Shown: positions 11,239 to 21,290 of the stretch, one piece after another | Layout of the letters: every line of letters starts with the position of its first letter | Position numbering within the stretch: position 1 is the stretch's first letter | Assembly (NCBI GenBank): GCA_949152475.1 | Contig: OX424564.1 | Span: forward strand, 40,050,165-40,114,164 | Direction: 5' to 3' | DNA length: 64,000 nt | Origin: Terebella lapidaria | Taxonomy: Eukaryota; Annelida; Polychaeta; Terebellida; Terebellidae | Program-made: the position numbers and the translations under genes | The notes under the pieces: generated by a model | Told to the model about the DNA's origin: nothing | Database searches by the model: none | Seen by the model: only the letters and a program-made list of their open reading frames with translations

Positions 11239-11947
11239 CTTAATTCTTCCTCTGGCTGCGGGACAAGCGGAAGACGGCTCTCTCGACGGTGAAAGGCTAT
11301 TTTTGGCAGCCATAGCCAACGTTCTCTTAGGGCATGGGCTGGACATCTCCTCGTTTCTGGAAGTCTCAGCTCTTTTTAAGTCATTTGCCCAGGACATTCC
11401 AGTCAATATCAAGACACCCAAGTGGGATCTCTCTCTGGTCCTCTCCAGCTTCAACGAAGCCCCGTATGAGCCGTTGGAGGAGGCAGATGTACATTCTTTA
11501 ACTCATAAGATGGTTAAGGACCTTTCTGCGGAAGCTCTTCACCCTGAGGACGGGTCATATGTCACTCTGCAGTATACCCTCGGCTTCCTTGCCAAGACTG
11601 AGGCCCCCTGTTCCCTGGAGACAGGGACCCAAACGTCCTCCGTCCCTTCCCTAGCTAATCTGGCGTCTGAACGGGCTGATCTCAACCTTTGCCCGGTTCG
11701 CGCTTTGCGACTCTACCTGAAGACTAAGTTGACTAGACCTGTGGACTCGCGTCTGTTCCTACCACTCTCCACTGCCAGAGGTCGGGTGTCAAAGAATACT
11801 ATAGCCATGTGGATCAAGGCCATTTTCTCTCCTGTGTACCTTCACGATTGCAGTGATCTCCTTCAACTTCATGGTCATACAGCTCCCGAAGTTCGGCTAT
11901 TGCTAGTCCCTGGACGTTTTCTCACAATATGTCTCTTCCAGATGTGA
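11213..11947 (+). CDS. DIRS copy 2: tyrosine recombinase (fossil part)
   Basis: An open frame of 244 codons. TPKWDLSLVLSSFNEAPYEP near residue 65 is the linker typical of DIRS recombinases. LCPVRALRLYLKTKLTRPVD near residue 155, LFLPLSTARGRVSKNTIAMW near 182 and GHTAPEVR near 224 give the family's expected order, with VSKNTIAMWIKAIF and the H-x-x-x-x-R box. The enzyme class integrates the circular DNA copy of DIRS elements, in place of an integrase. The match identifies the element as DIRS rather than LTR type. Part of a fossil element. Confidence 0.8.
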   Translation: MPSHSPSGSLILPLAAGQAEDGSLDGERLFLAAIANVLLGHGLDISSFLEVSALFKSFAQDIPVNIKTPKWDLSLVLSSFNEAPYEPLEEADVHSLTHKMVKDLSAEALHPEDGSYVTLQYTLGFLAKTEAPCSLETGTQTSSVPSLANLASERADLNLCPVRALRLYLKTKLTRPVDSRLFLPLSTARGRVSKNTIAMWIKAIFSPVYLHDCSDLLQLHGHTAPEVRLLLVPGRFLTICLFQM

Positions 11948-12249
11948 TGAAGGCAGCTACGTGGAAGAATCACTCTACCTTTTCTTCCTTCTACTTACGA
12001 GACGTCTCTCTCCTCGTGGATGATCTCTACCGCCGCGGACCGATCGTCTCAGCTCAAGCTGTTGTTCAGTCTACTGCATCGTCTCTAAACAGTCCTTAAG
12101 CGCAGCTCCATCGCCCAGTCACCTGCATGCCGCCTACTCAAGGTCTCTCACAGGTATGTGATCGAAAATCTAATCTGGATTATAATACACTTGCTTTCAT
12201 ACATTTAACCAATCAGAGCTAATATATGGTTAACGCGTATAATAATTAA

Positions 12250-13468
12250 GTGATGTAGTTATGGTTTTGTCAGAATTCTTCATTTTTTTTTCTTCCACCG
12301 TTTTCGTTTCGGCGCCATAACTCGAGAACGCCTCAACAAATCGACTTGAAATTTTCAGCACTGTTCAGATATATCATGTCGATGTGCTGTATAGTTTTTG
12401 AGCCGGATCTGAGGTCCGTGAGGATGAAATCGAGGTCATTATTTGGACTTTGTTTCCGCGCGATAACTCAAAAACTATTCAGGCAATGGCTGCAGAACTT
12501 TGCATGGAGGTTCATATACCACCAGGGAAGAATCCTATTGATTTTGGGATCAATCCGTGAAACCTTTCACCTAGAGGTCGGAAGAGTTTTTGCCCAATCA
12601 TCCTTGAAGTTTCCTGCATATCTCAGAAACGGTGCGTCGTAGAGCGAAACGGACGTTATTTTGGGACTCGTCATTCTAGACAAACATGTCTGAGGGGTAT
12701 TATGGATGAACTTTGACCTTGACCCGAAATTTTTTTGCCGAGTCGAAATTTTTCGTTTTCGCCGATACGGAAACGGTGCATCATAGAGCGAAACGGACGT
12801 TATTTTTGGACTCGTCGCCCTAGACAAACATGCCTAAGGGATATTTGGAAAGGAATGACCTTTGACCTTGACCCTAATTTTTATCGCCGAGTCAGCATTT
12901 TTCTTTTTCATAGATATCTCAGAAACGGTGCATCGTAGAGCGAAACGGACGTTATTTTCGGACTCGTGGCTCTAGACAATATGCCTAAGGGTTATTACAG
13001 ATGAACTTTGACCTTGACCTGAATTTGTTTTTTGCTGAGTCGACATTTTTCATTTTCGTCGATATCTAGTATATATTATAAATTATTCTAACATGGTGAC
13101 GTCACAGCGCTCTTAGCATTTCAGTCATTTCAAAAGGTGTTATATCAGTTGATATACGGCCCTAGGGCCCTAGGGCAACGGCCTACACAAACGTCATGAC
13201 CGCAACAAACATTTGTAGCCATGGTAATGTTTATTTCCTTACAATCATTTACCATATTAGAATAGAAATAATGTATAGATTTGGAGTAATTGTCTGCAAA
13301 ATAAACTTCTCGGGACAGGTGATATAGCCATTGACGCCGTCGGCGTCTCGGGACCATATCACCTTGCCCTCGAAGTTTATTGTGCGACAATTACTCCAAA
13401 TCTATACATTATTCCTTAAATCATCACACCGAAATGCCTCCAAGGTATCTTTAGGCCTTGATGTCTAG
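12250..13468 (+). mobile_element. Family C Helentron-like element inserted in DIRS 3' part
   Basis: Family C text starts near 12250 (ATGGTTTTGTCAG, the TTCC-CCGTTTTCG module, and then about three core units with GTGCGTCGTAGAGCGAAAC). It ends with CACACCGAAATGCCTCC, a hairpin, and CTAG at 13465-13468. The usual 5' hairpin is not seen. The stretch 13070-13420 replaces normal family C sequence and contains a long palindrome. Confidence 0.65.
13267..13413. repeat. 147-bp imperfect palindrome
   Basis: AATAATGTATAGATTTGGAG at 13267 is repeated inverted at 13394-13413. The match continues inward (TAATTGTC, ATAAACTTC, GGTGATAT) to a centre near GACGCCGTCGGCGTC, with several mismatches. It could form a stem of about 60 bp. 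It may be a foldback/MITE-like insert in the family C element. Confidence 0.8.
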
Positions 13469-13855
13469 TTATTTTAGAAAATGAGCATGTTCTTTTTCTA
13501 AGTCGGTAATTATTCTCACTGGTGGTTATGCGTGTTGATCATCTTTCTCTTTTCAGATGACGATCTTGTGCGGGCATACTTACTCTCTGAGGGAATCCAC
13601 CGCTAGGTGGCCATTACCCAAAATCGGAGGTAAGTATCGCTTAGCATAACAAATCAATTAACTTTTATTTTTACACTATGCATACTTACCTCTGACGCTG
13701 GATGGTCCCACCCACCTCCCCACTGATTATTTTCTGATTCTTTTCAGATATACTTCCCTCAGTGGACAAGTTCCGGAGCAAACAAAATTGAACTAGGTGG
13801 CAATGAACCGAGACGATCACGTGACCACACACGGAGGGTGAACTGCTCAGGTAAC
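13469..13855 (+). mobile_element. DIRS copy 2: 3' non-coding end and right inverted repeat
   Basis: Resumes DIRS sequence after the family C insert and ends with the right inverted terminal repeat at 13790-13855 (outer edge GCTCAGGTAAC). It contains short inverted blocks around AGGTAAGTATCG and GCATACTTACCTC. A further AAGTAAGTATGCATAGTATA at 13951 mirrors 13655-13695, so the element or its internal complementary region may reach about 13990. Confidence 0.65.
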
Positions 13856-14017
13856 TACCATTTACCGGCTAACTTCCTTTAGCCTTTATTCACCCATATT
13901 TCATGTGTAGTTGACGAATGAGGGTTAGCTGATTAATCTCCCCCGAAATCAGAAGTAAGTATGCATAGTATAAAAATAAAAATTAATTCTAAAGCTTTCG
14001 ATTTTTTTTTGGGGGGG

Positions 14018-14157
14018 GGGGGCAGTTGTGGCTTAACACTTCACATTTCTTTGGTAACCTTCTTCAGCGCTTGCTCTAATTGTTCACCCTTATCGGTAAT
14101 AAATTTGGGGCGACAGGGATGATGGGTCTCCGGGGGATACACCCCAGGTGCGTCTAG
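14018..14157 (+). mobile_element. Family D 3' end remnant
   Basis: From CAGTTGTGGCTTAACAC to CTAG at 14154-14157 the text follows the last ~140 bases of family D (34337-36754). It includes the decayed family A-like terminus (TTTGGTAACCTTCTTCAGCG) and CGGGGGATACACCC at 14131. The inner GGTCG/CGACC hairpin is not clear here. Confidence 0.65.
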
Positions 14158-14270
14158 TTTATTGATACACCCCCAAAGCGTCTAGTTTATTGATACACCC
14201 CCAAAGCGTCTAGTTTATTGATACACCCCCAAAGCGTCTAGTTTATTGATACACCCCCAAAGCGTCTAGT
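14158..14270 (+). repeat. 28-bp tandem array built from a Helitron-type 3' end
   Basis: Four units of TTTATTGATACACCCCCAAA plus GCGTCTAG stand directly behind the family D end at 14157. Each unit repeats the element's own terminal GATACACCC...GCGTCTAG. The last unit passes into TTTATTGGTATACATG. Confidence 0.85.
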
Positions 14271-15602
14271 TTATTGGTATACATGTTTGCTCAGCAAGTT
14301 TTTTGAAGATGAGTTCAGTGTAGTTTTGAGCGATCTTATACCCTTTACTTATGGGATAAATGAATTGGAGGGTATTTTACTGTAGTAGTTGGTTACTTTG
14401 GTTGATTATACCTGTCCACACACGCCTCGTGGGCTGGTGTTCAGTGACGATAAAAGTTATACTCCTGTAACTTCATATACTTCACACGGGAGACAAACAT
14501 CAATGTTCTACCTATGCGACTCATAATACGAAAATTGAATAAAAATTGGCAATGTATCCCCATTAAAAACATTAGCAAAACATCACGTATGAGGCGTGCG
14601 GCGGTCGCATGTGACTGTGCGTGGACAGCATGCTGGTCGTTAACAAGAACGTTACAAACAGTCACTGTGTCGTTCTAGCGACTCTGGTAGTGGCCCGAGC
14701 TTGCGCCGATGTGAATGACATTGTCCACACGAATATAATTCATCAAACTACTAGCATGTCGAGTAAACACACAGACGTTTCAAACACAGGTGAAATGAAC
14801 CTATCCATGGCTCCTTGTGTGGCGAATTCATCTCTGCAATTACCTTTCTAAATCCAAGGCGTTTTGTCTTATGCCGATCGTGACACAGCTACTCAGAATT
14901 CAACAAGGTAGGTTTGTGGAGATAGCCCATCCATGGGCATTTCTGGACGACAGGAATCATCAGGCAATGCCGCATCTCTGGGATACACCTCTGCGGTTTT
15001 CGCGACCGGAGAGCAACTAGTTTGCATTATAAAGTTGATTTATACACAAACGATAAATACAGGCCTACTGGTATTTATGGTTTACTTTAAAAAATTCAGG
15101 AAATGAAATGAAGAGGTGTCAGGAAGAGGTCTGGAAAAGAAGGAAGATCACAAAAGCAAGAAACGCGAATGAAGTCATTTGAATGTGGATATGTTATATT
15201 CAAACTTCATTAGTCTAAACAAATTTATTTGGATAACCAACAAGCAGAAATGCTTATAAGTGGTTCTATCGAAAGAGATTCCCCTTCATTCTTAAACAGT
15301 TGCCGTTAATTTGCCGAACAAGCAGTTGTGTGCTCCTCTATTGGAGTATCGCGTTGGCTGGGTGCTGAGTTTGTTTTCTCATGGCCATTAGAAGGAAGAT
15401 TCCACACAAATTAGTTCATTTTATTGCTATTTTTTGTACGAATTCCAAAACGAGTCTATATAAAAAGTGCCACCTTATCAGCACATTAAACTGTCTAGCA
15501 CTGCCATTATTCATGACAAAGTTCACAGCAGTTTTGAAATCGATTTCCCAAGTAGTAAACAGTTACTATAGTAGATATACTTCCAGTTATCAAAGTTTAT
15601 AG
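14271..15602. other. No supported gene
   Basis: Short open frames only (none over 76 codons) with no recognisable motif, tandem repeat or element end. I see nothing I can assign. Confidence 0.5.
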
Positions 15603-15882
15603 CATGGCGCAAACCCTTTATTCCCAGCACAAACCTTTCTATCAGGGCGCAAACCATTCTATCAGGGCGCAAACCATTCTATCAGGGTGCAAATCTTTCT
15701 AGTAGGGCACACACCTTTCTTTATCAAGGCACAAACAATTTTAACAGGGAACAAATCTTTTTATCCTTGCACAAACCTTTTTATCCTTGCACACACCTTT
15801 CGGACAGGGCGCAAATAATTCTAGCGGGGTACAAACCGTTTTAGCTGGGTACAAAGCTTTTCAGCCAGACACAAACCTCTAG
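15603..15882 (+). repeat. Degenerate ~20-bp tandem repeat
   Basis: About 13 diverged copies of GCGCAAACCATTCTATCAGG. The best copies are at 15645-15690; later copies vary (GGCACACACC, TTGCACAAACC). Confidence 0.8.
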
Positions 15883-15932
15883 CAGCCTCTTTCACCACTC
15901 GAAGAGATTTCGATATTCCAGTAGGCAAGAAA

Positions 15933-16243
15933 TTACGGAAGCGTTTCGCTATCAGGGATGTAAAAAATATTATCTCGTACGTACGACTTAATAACCCGTA
16001 CGTACGACGAGTTAGTAAGTCGTACTTATGAGATACTAAGTCATACGTATGAGTTATTAAGTCGTACATACGAGTTAATAAGTCGTACATACGACTTAAC
16101 AAGTCGTATGTATGAGAGTTAATAAGTCGTACGTACAAGTTGATAAGTCGTATGTACGAGTTACTAAGTCAAACATACGAGTAAGTAAGTCGTACGTACG
16201 AGATACAAATTTTTACACACTTGATAGCAATACGCTTCCGTAA
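15933..16243. mobile_element. Foldback/MITE-like element with 55-bp TIRs and CGTACG repeats
   Basis: The left end TTACGGAAGCGTTTCGCTAT is mirrored by the right end, which reads TTACGGAAGCGTATTGCTAT on the other strand. The match runs about 55 bases to ATCTCGTACGTACGAC. Inside are roughly ten diverged copies of a ~20-bp unit (TAAGTCGTACATACGAGTTA type), itself near-palindromic around CGTACG. Flanks read GAAA on both sides, a possible 4-bp target duplication. There is no coding capacity. Confidence 0.75.
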
Positions 16244-17993
16244 GAAACTAACCCAGCATTTAGATTTGCTTTAGACTTTATATTATTTCGTGACTGTAAA
16301 TAACAGTAGCACTATATATTTGACTCAGATGGCGCAAATGGCGAAAGGCGTGAATCCTACATGTACTGGACATCGTTTGGTAACTTTGACCTGAGATAAC
16401 CTTAAATTCTCAAAACAAATGTGATGTCTTAATCTTCAGAAGATATTTAAATTGATCATTGGGGAAAAACACTTCAAGATAGAGCTCTGGTTTGTATTAT
16501 GAGCATTATTTCAAGTTAGGTATGATGTATATTTTGGTCATGTTGAACTTGTCTTCGCAATAACTAGACTAGGGGCCGGTAATTATTTATCGGGTGGGGT
16601 GTTAGATGGATTTTCCGAGAAATGAGTTTTCGAAGTTTGACCCCCGCCCCCACCGATATCGAAAAAAAATGTATAACCCCCCCCCCCCCCCCCCCCCCCT
16701 AAGATCAAAAATGAAAGTGTGACCCCCCTAATCCCATGTACATATACAAGGCCATAATACACAAACAAGTTACCTACAGTGGAGGGAAATGTTCTTGTGG
16801 CCTGCGATGTTGGGATGGAAGAGTTTATGTGATTAATAACCTTAATTTATTGGATTGAATTGCTCATTATTCTCCATATAACAAAGAAAGAAAAACATAT
16901 CTATAGGTGTATATCAGAGCAGAGATATTCAATGGTTTTAATGTTGCCCAATGTTTTGGATCAAATTGACAGTTTATGCGTCTATTTTGGTGTAAAAAAA
17001 TATTTTTCATCACATTTTATCACTTTTATATCGTAAATTATAAAAGTTGGCAACCTTTCGTAATTGTTCTGCCAACATCAGAAATTTAGCTCAATATTTT
17101 TGTTGCGATACTGTATGCGTATGTATTACGGTAAATCAACAAATATCGCGAAGCTCTCACAGTATTTGCGTTTATTCACAAGATTAAAATGTAAAACCTC
17201 ATGGAAATAATCAGAAATAATATTTTTGAAAGTGTTGTGAACCTTTTGTTGAGATTACTATATTTAATAAATGATAGCAGGTCCGGGCCCGCTCATGCCT
17301 ACCCTCCGTGGGTCTGTTTTTACCCAAATTTAGAAGACCAGCGCGACGCGCTGGCCAATGGTGACGATCAGTGACCTAGATAATAACCAAGTGACCTAGA
17401 TAAAAAAGGCAATGACCACTAGTTCACTGATGACGATTATAAGGGGCCAGTATCATAATATATATGATATTCAAATGCTGTTTTAACACTTCATTCACAT
17501 TTCTATTAAACAATTGTGACGTTTGTCGCAAATTGTTTATATTACAAAGTACGTGGATATTATGAATTTGTGGTCGTCGCGTGTCCACCATGTACATTGC
17601 TTCAAGTGTGAATGTCATTACAACTGATTCAATTATTATTTGTGGGCATATTATATCGGTATGGTATTGACAGCCTCTGATTGGATGTTGAGGGCAAGAA
17701 TCAACCCCCCCCCTCCCCCCCCCCATCATGACATCTCCTGATTTTGGGTGTTCTTGGATGATCCTTTCTAGGATTAAATTTGGCCGAGCTATAGTTTCAC
17801 TGATAATGTGACAAAATGATGGATTCCACATGTTGTATACTCCAATGAACCATCAGTCCAAGTTGAATGGATTGTTTTCACCGAATTCATTATTTCAACA
17901 TACAGATTTTCCCCAATTAACTAAAATTCAAACTCCGCCCCACCCCCCCCCCCCCCCCTCCCAGTTCCATTGAAGATAAAAATTATGACCCCC
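16244..17993. other. AT-rich stretch without gene; three poly-C runs
   Basis: No frame has recognisable content. C homopolymer-like runs lie near 16677-16699, 17706-17724 and 17941-17959. The 183-base Gly-rich minus-strand frame at 16583 is only the poly-C run read backwards. Confidence 0.5.
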
Positions 17994-17997
17994 CAGG

Positions 17998-18684
17998 TGA
18001 CTTTCTTAAACACTCTAGTTTTACGGCCTATTTTTAGACTGCTTCAGTTCGGAGCGTGCGTTGCCCTGGCAACGCACTGTACTCTCCTCGCGCCCAGTAA
18101 ACTATAACAATGGTTTGACCTAGTTTCTCCTCCCGCCTCTTGTGCCCGATATATATACTCGAGCATTGACTTAATCTGAGAAATTATCCCAGAGCAGACC
18201 AAGAGGCAGGACGAGAGGCTCGCCATGAGCTTTACGTCCTCGTATCTTGGGTAAAGGCCCTCACGGGCCTTGGGGACGATTTCCATAGGGGGCCCGGGTT
18301 GGGGGAGACTGTGTTGACTCGGGGGCGCCAGCCCTCGCACCAGTTCCTTCTCCACCCGGGGTGGTGTGACACAGGCTCTGGCAGACTGTCGGGCTGGCTC
18401 AGAGTTCCATCTCTGTGACAGTGCCTTCGGCGAGGCCGGCCAGCAACATGCCCATGTGTACGGGTTCCGTGGTGCCGCTCCCATGGCATCTCGGGCTCTA
18501 CATATGGCTAAATTACCATAACTGTGTAATATGCATGTTGAAGATAAGGTGTTGGTGATGATGCATTGATGTGTTATGTTGTAGTGTATGACGGCCGGAC
18601 TCGTTCCGGGCTGACTGTACCTGGTTGTAGTGTTCCGTAGAGTAGTGCTGGACGCCCTGTAGCGGGCGCTCGCCGAACTTTACA
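17998..18684 (+). repeat. Left LTR
   Basis: Begins TGACTTTCTTAAAC and ends TTTACA, and matches 29400-30071. GATATATATAC at 18149-18159 is a likely TATA box, and the shared block starts a few bases earlier, at 17994. A minus-strand open frame inside is a shadow, as it recurs in the right LTR. Confidence 0.85.
18149..18159 (+). promoter_or_regulatory. TATA box of the LTR
   Basis: GATATATATAC lies in the left LTR; the right LTR has the related GATATATTTAC near 29546. The position, about 530 bases before the LTR end, would put the transcript start inside the LTR. Inference from motif only. Confidence 0.4.
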
Positions 18685-18685
18685 T

Positions 18686-18703
18686 TGGTGCCGTGACCAG
18701 GAT
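18686..18703 (+). other. Primer-binding site
   Basis: TGGTGCCGTGACCAGGAT starts one base after the left LTR's TTTACA. The TGG start and the position are those of a tRNA primer site in LTR elements. I cannot name the tRNA with confidence. Confidence 0.65.
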
Positions 18704-18801
18704 CAGCCGGACGGCGTTCCATCGCAGCCTAACGTCACAGTGCCTTGCTCCCTCGTCCCTGGGGACCCTCCGCTCCTCCGGGACCAGATACGCGCTGAAA
18801 C

Positions 18802-20676
18802 ATGAGCGGTAAAGACAACGGGAAGGGAAAGGGTGGTAGCGTTGCGGACCGCACCCGGTCAAGCGACGGCCGTGAGCTGCCCTCGGGCGGCTCCGGCGAT
18901 AGAGAAAGGAGCGCGGAGCCCTCTGCTGACCGAACCCCGTCCACGGACACGGTCCAACCTGCGGAGTCCCCTCCTGCGGAGTCGGCACCTTTGACTCCGT
19001 CTCCGGGCGTAGAGTCGAGCCCTGCGGGGCCGCAACAGGGGTTGCCACCGGGGCCTAGCTCCGGTGATTTAGGCGCGGTTGGTGGAGCCAGGAACGGCTT
19101 TACACCGCGCCCACCTATGTCCGGACGCGGGTCGTGGCAGGTGACACTCTTTCAGAGGGCTCCTTCGAGAGCCCCCCGTCTGGATTCCGGACGGTCCGCA
19201 CCAGGTGTAGTGGACCAACTCACCAACACACTGGGTGCGTTGGCTCTGCTAGGGCGCTATGACCATGCCCGGTCGCCCCATCAGGGACGACCCGACCGAA
19301 GGGACCGCTCGCCGTCTCCGCAGTCCAAGAGCCTCTCGGGGTCCTTGTCGGAGAGGGAGAGGTGGCTGATATCTACGTCGCTTGAGCAATTCAAGCAGAG
19401 TCAGTCCACCCTGAGCGCTGACCCGACGGTCTCTTACGCTCCGGGGATGATTGGGCCTATGGCTCCTCCTCAAGTCCTGTCGAGTCCGCAGACGCCAGTG
19501 GTCCCCGCAATGGGATCCGCGCCTGCTCCGCGACTTGGAGGCACCACGCTGGCTACTGCTTCGACAGTTCCCACGGCCGGAGTTAACGCCGCATGGCCGG
19601 CTTTTCCTGGCAGTCAGGGTGCGTCGGGCATGCAGTGGCAACTGGTGGCTTCGGCCCCTAGCTACGTTAGCTATGCCGCCCCGTCTGGAGCCTACCTAGT
19701 GGGTTCGACGGGAGTCCCGACCGCACCAAGTCAGGATAGCGTAACTGCGGGAATGTACCCGGCGGCAAGCGTGAGCTTTCCTGCCCCCATGCCAACGGCG
19801 TTGATGTCTGCCCCGGCGGACTCCGCTGTGGGAGCGGGTGGTGCACGGACCTTGCCGTCTTATACTGCTGACCCCGGGGCCAGTTCTGCCGGTCGGGTGC
19901 GCTCTCCGCGCGACAAGGGGCCCGACCAATCTTCCTGGCGGAAGCGGTTTAACGGGGATAACGCCGACCTGGAGGATTATTTACTCCAGATTTGGCGGAC
20001 GGCAGTATATGAAGGATGGACCCAGCACGAAGCTGGGCATATCCTCTCGGGGAGCTTGGAGGGTAAGGCTCTCCGTGTGATGCAGTGTCTGCCGGTGGGA
20101 CCAGTAACTTTCGGCGAGGTTGCTCGGCAACTACCCCTACTGTTCACACCAATGACCAACAGGCGGCAGTTTGAACGGGAGTTCAAAGCGCGGATCCGCC
20201 TAACGACTGAGTCCGTTACCGAGTATGCCTTCAATCTGCGCATACTCGGCCGGAGGGCTTATCCGGACATGGAAGCCAGTCGGTTTGAACCGATGCTGAT
20301 CGATAAGTTCATCGATGGCCAGCCGTACCATATATCCTATGGGCTGGCCATCCATGAAAAACGATCGATGGAGGAGGCAATCAACTCCGCCCTTGCGTTA
20401 GAGGTAGCTGTCTGTTCCAGACAGATGCCTCCGGCCCCGGCTTCGGCCTCGGCTGTTCCCGCACAAGCGGTGGCCCCGTCTCCTGCCAAGGCATCACAGG
20501 TGACCCCATGGTCGGCCCAGTCCCCCGGGCACCCACCGTGGAGTCCAACCCTCCGTGGGTTGGTTCACCAGCTTCTCCGCAAGGGATGCCTGTTCAAGCG
20601 GCACCAGCTGTCACGTCGTGCTCGTCCTCGGACGAGTATGACTATGAGGAGTATGATTTCGGCGCCGCGCAGATGA
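18802..20676 (+). CDS. Gag-like frame of the LTR element (fossil part)
   Basis: An open frame of 624 codons starting MSGKDNGKGKGG about 115 bases after the primer site. The first ~370 residues are low-complexity, rich in Ser, Pro, Gly and Ala. Residues ~375-560 form a capsid-like helical block: WRKRFNGDNADLEDYLLQIW, then GHILSGSLEGKALRVMQCL, FKARIRLTTESVTEYAFNLR and LIDKFIDGQ. That order is the retrotransposon Gag domain of Gypsy elements, which would build the particle. The start codon is the first ATG in a GC-rich leader. Confidence 0.8.
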   Translation: MSGKDNGKGKGGSVADRTRSSDGRELPSGGSGDRERSAEPSADRTPSTDTVQPAESPPAESAPLTPSPGVESSPAGPQQGLPPGPSSGDLGAVGGARNGFTPRPPMSGRGSWQVTLFQRAPSRAPRLDSGRSAPGVVDQLTNTLGALALLGRYDHARSPHQGRPDRRDRSPSPQSKSLSGSLSERERWLISTSLEQFKQSQSTLSADPTVSYAPGMIGPMAPPQVLSSPQTPVVPAMGSAPAPRLGGTTLATASTVPTAGVNAAWPAFPGSQGASGMQWQLVASAPSYVSYAAPSGAYLVGSTGVPTAPSQDSVTAGMYPAASVSFPAPMPTALMSAPADSAVGAGGARTLPSYTADPGASSAGRVRSPRDKGPDQSSWRKRFNGDNADLEDYLLQIWRTAVYEGWTQHEAGHILSGSLEGKALRVMQCLPVGPVTFGEVARQLPLLFTPMTNRRQFEREFKARIRLTTESVTEYAFNLRILGRRAYPDMEASRFEPMLIDKFIDGQPYHISYGLAIHEKRSMEEAINSALALEVAVCSRQMPPAPASASAVPAQAVAPSPAKASQVTPWSAQSPGHPPWSPTLRGLVHQLLRKGCLFKRHQLSRRARPRTSMTMRSMISAPRR

Positions 20677-20924
20677 TTGCGTACTGCGCCAGAATTGAGT
20701 CTCCGGGCTCCGCAGAGTGTTGTGCGTTCGCCTCTGGACCAGCTCAGAACCGTCCCTGCTATTTCTGCGGAAAACAGGGACACTTTTGGCTGGAATGTCC
20801 GGAACTGCTGGAGCGTCTGCGGGCACGTGGATACCAGGGGACTCTTCCCAATTTGCGCCGGAGTATGTATCCTCGGCCTGGTCCTCCGGGACAGCAAGGC
20901 CGTCCCTTTCAGAAGGGAAACTGA
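20508..20924 (+). CDS. Nucleocapsid-type CCHC zinc knuckle frame (fossil part)
   Basis: A 138-codon frame. CYFCGKQGHFWLEC at residues 84-97 is a perfect C-x2-C-x4-H-x4-C knuckle, the RNA-binding module that normally ends Gag. A tyrosine/acidic stretch (SSSDEYDYEEYDFG) precedes it. It overlaps the end of the long Gag frame, which fits the usual Gag end followed by Pol. Confidence 0.8.
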   Translation: MVGPVPRAPTVESNPPWVGSPASPQGMPVQAAPAVTSCSSSDEYDYEEYDFGAAQMIAYCARIESPGSAECCAFASGPAQNRPCYFCGKQGHFWLECPELLERLRARGYQGTLPNLRRSMYPRPGPPGQQGRPFQKGN

Positions 20925-21290
20925 AACCGGGCGTAGTGGTGACCAACACTGCGTCCGGGGACAGTTGTTCGGTGGCTGCCCCATCTGCGGACAAGCCGGA
21001 CGAGCCTCAAGTAGATATAACTTCTCCGGAAGTGGTCCTTGAGGATTCGTCTACCCCCTTCGCAGCCGAGGCAGATAACGAGGACTCCGTAGCTGAGCCC
21101 AGTGTTTTGGGTGATTCCGATCATCCGGTGAGCGCACTGGTGAGGGACCCTTGCTGGTACCTGCCCCTGTCTTTGGGAGCCGGTCCGGTTCCTCGTACAC
21201 TCTGGCTCGGAGGTTACCATCGTAGCTACTGGAACATTCAAGCGCGAGCCAGCGCTCCGTGACACGGTGTTGCGGGATCCCGGGCGGTAG

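Larger units (their letters stand above)
6728..13855 (+). mobile_element. DIRS-type tyrosine-recombinase retroelement, copy 2 (fossil)
   Basis: A DIRS-order element bounded by 66-bp inverted repeats (6728-6793 and 13790-13855), which are typical of DIRS elements instead of direct LTRs. Parts in order are the left inverted repeat, leader, a first frame with a CxxC motif, a serine/lysine-rich region, reverse transcriptase, RNase H, a tyrosine recombinase, a 3' non-coding stretch and the right inverted repeat. A family A element sits in its leader and a family C element in its 3' part. The element is broken, with ten or more breaks, and is a fossil of moderate age. Known DIRS elements integrate through a circular intermediate with the recombinase and make no target duplication. 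I see none here. Confidence 0.85.

Noticed and set aside
14158-14270. CRISPR-like array
   Set aside because: Units are directly adjacent with no spacers, and the genome is eukaryotic. The same applies to the 27-, 34- and 38-bp arrays.
16562-16575. AACTAGAC as an inverted Helitron-type CTAG end
   Set aside because: No hairpin on the required side and no subterminal arm.
16583-16768. Glycine-rich minus-strand protein
   Set aside because: Caused by the poly-C run.
18044-18484. 146-codon minus-strand frame, and its match at 29573-29881
   Set aside because: Antisense shadow inside both LTRs.
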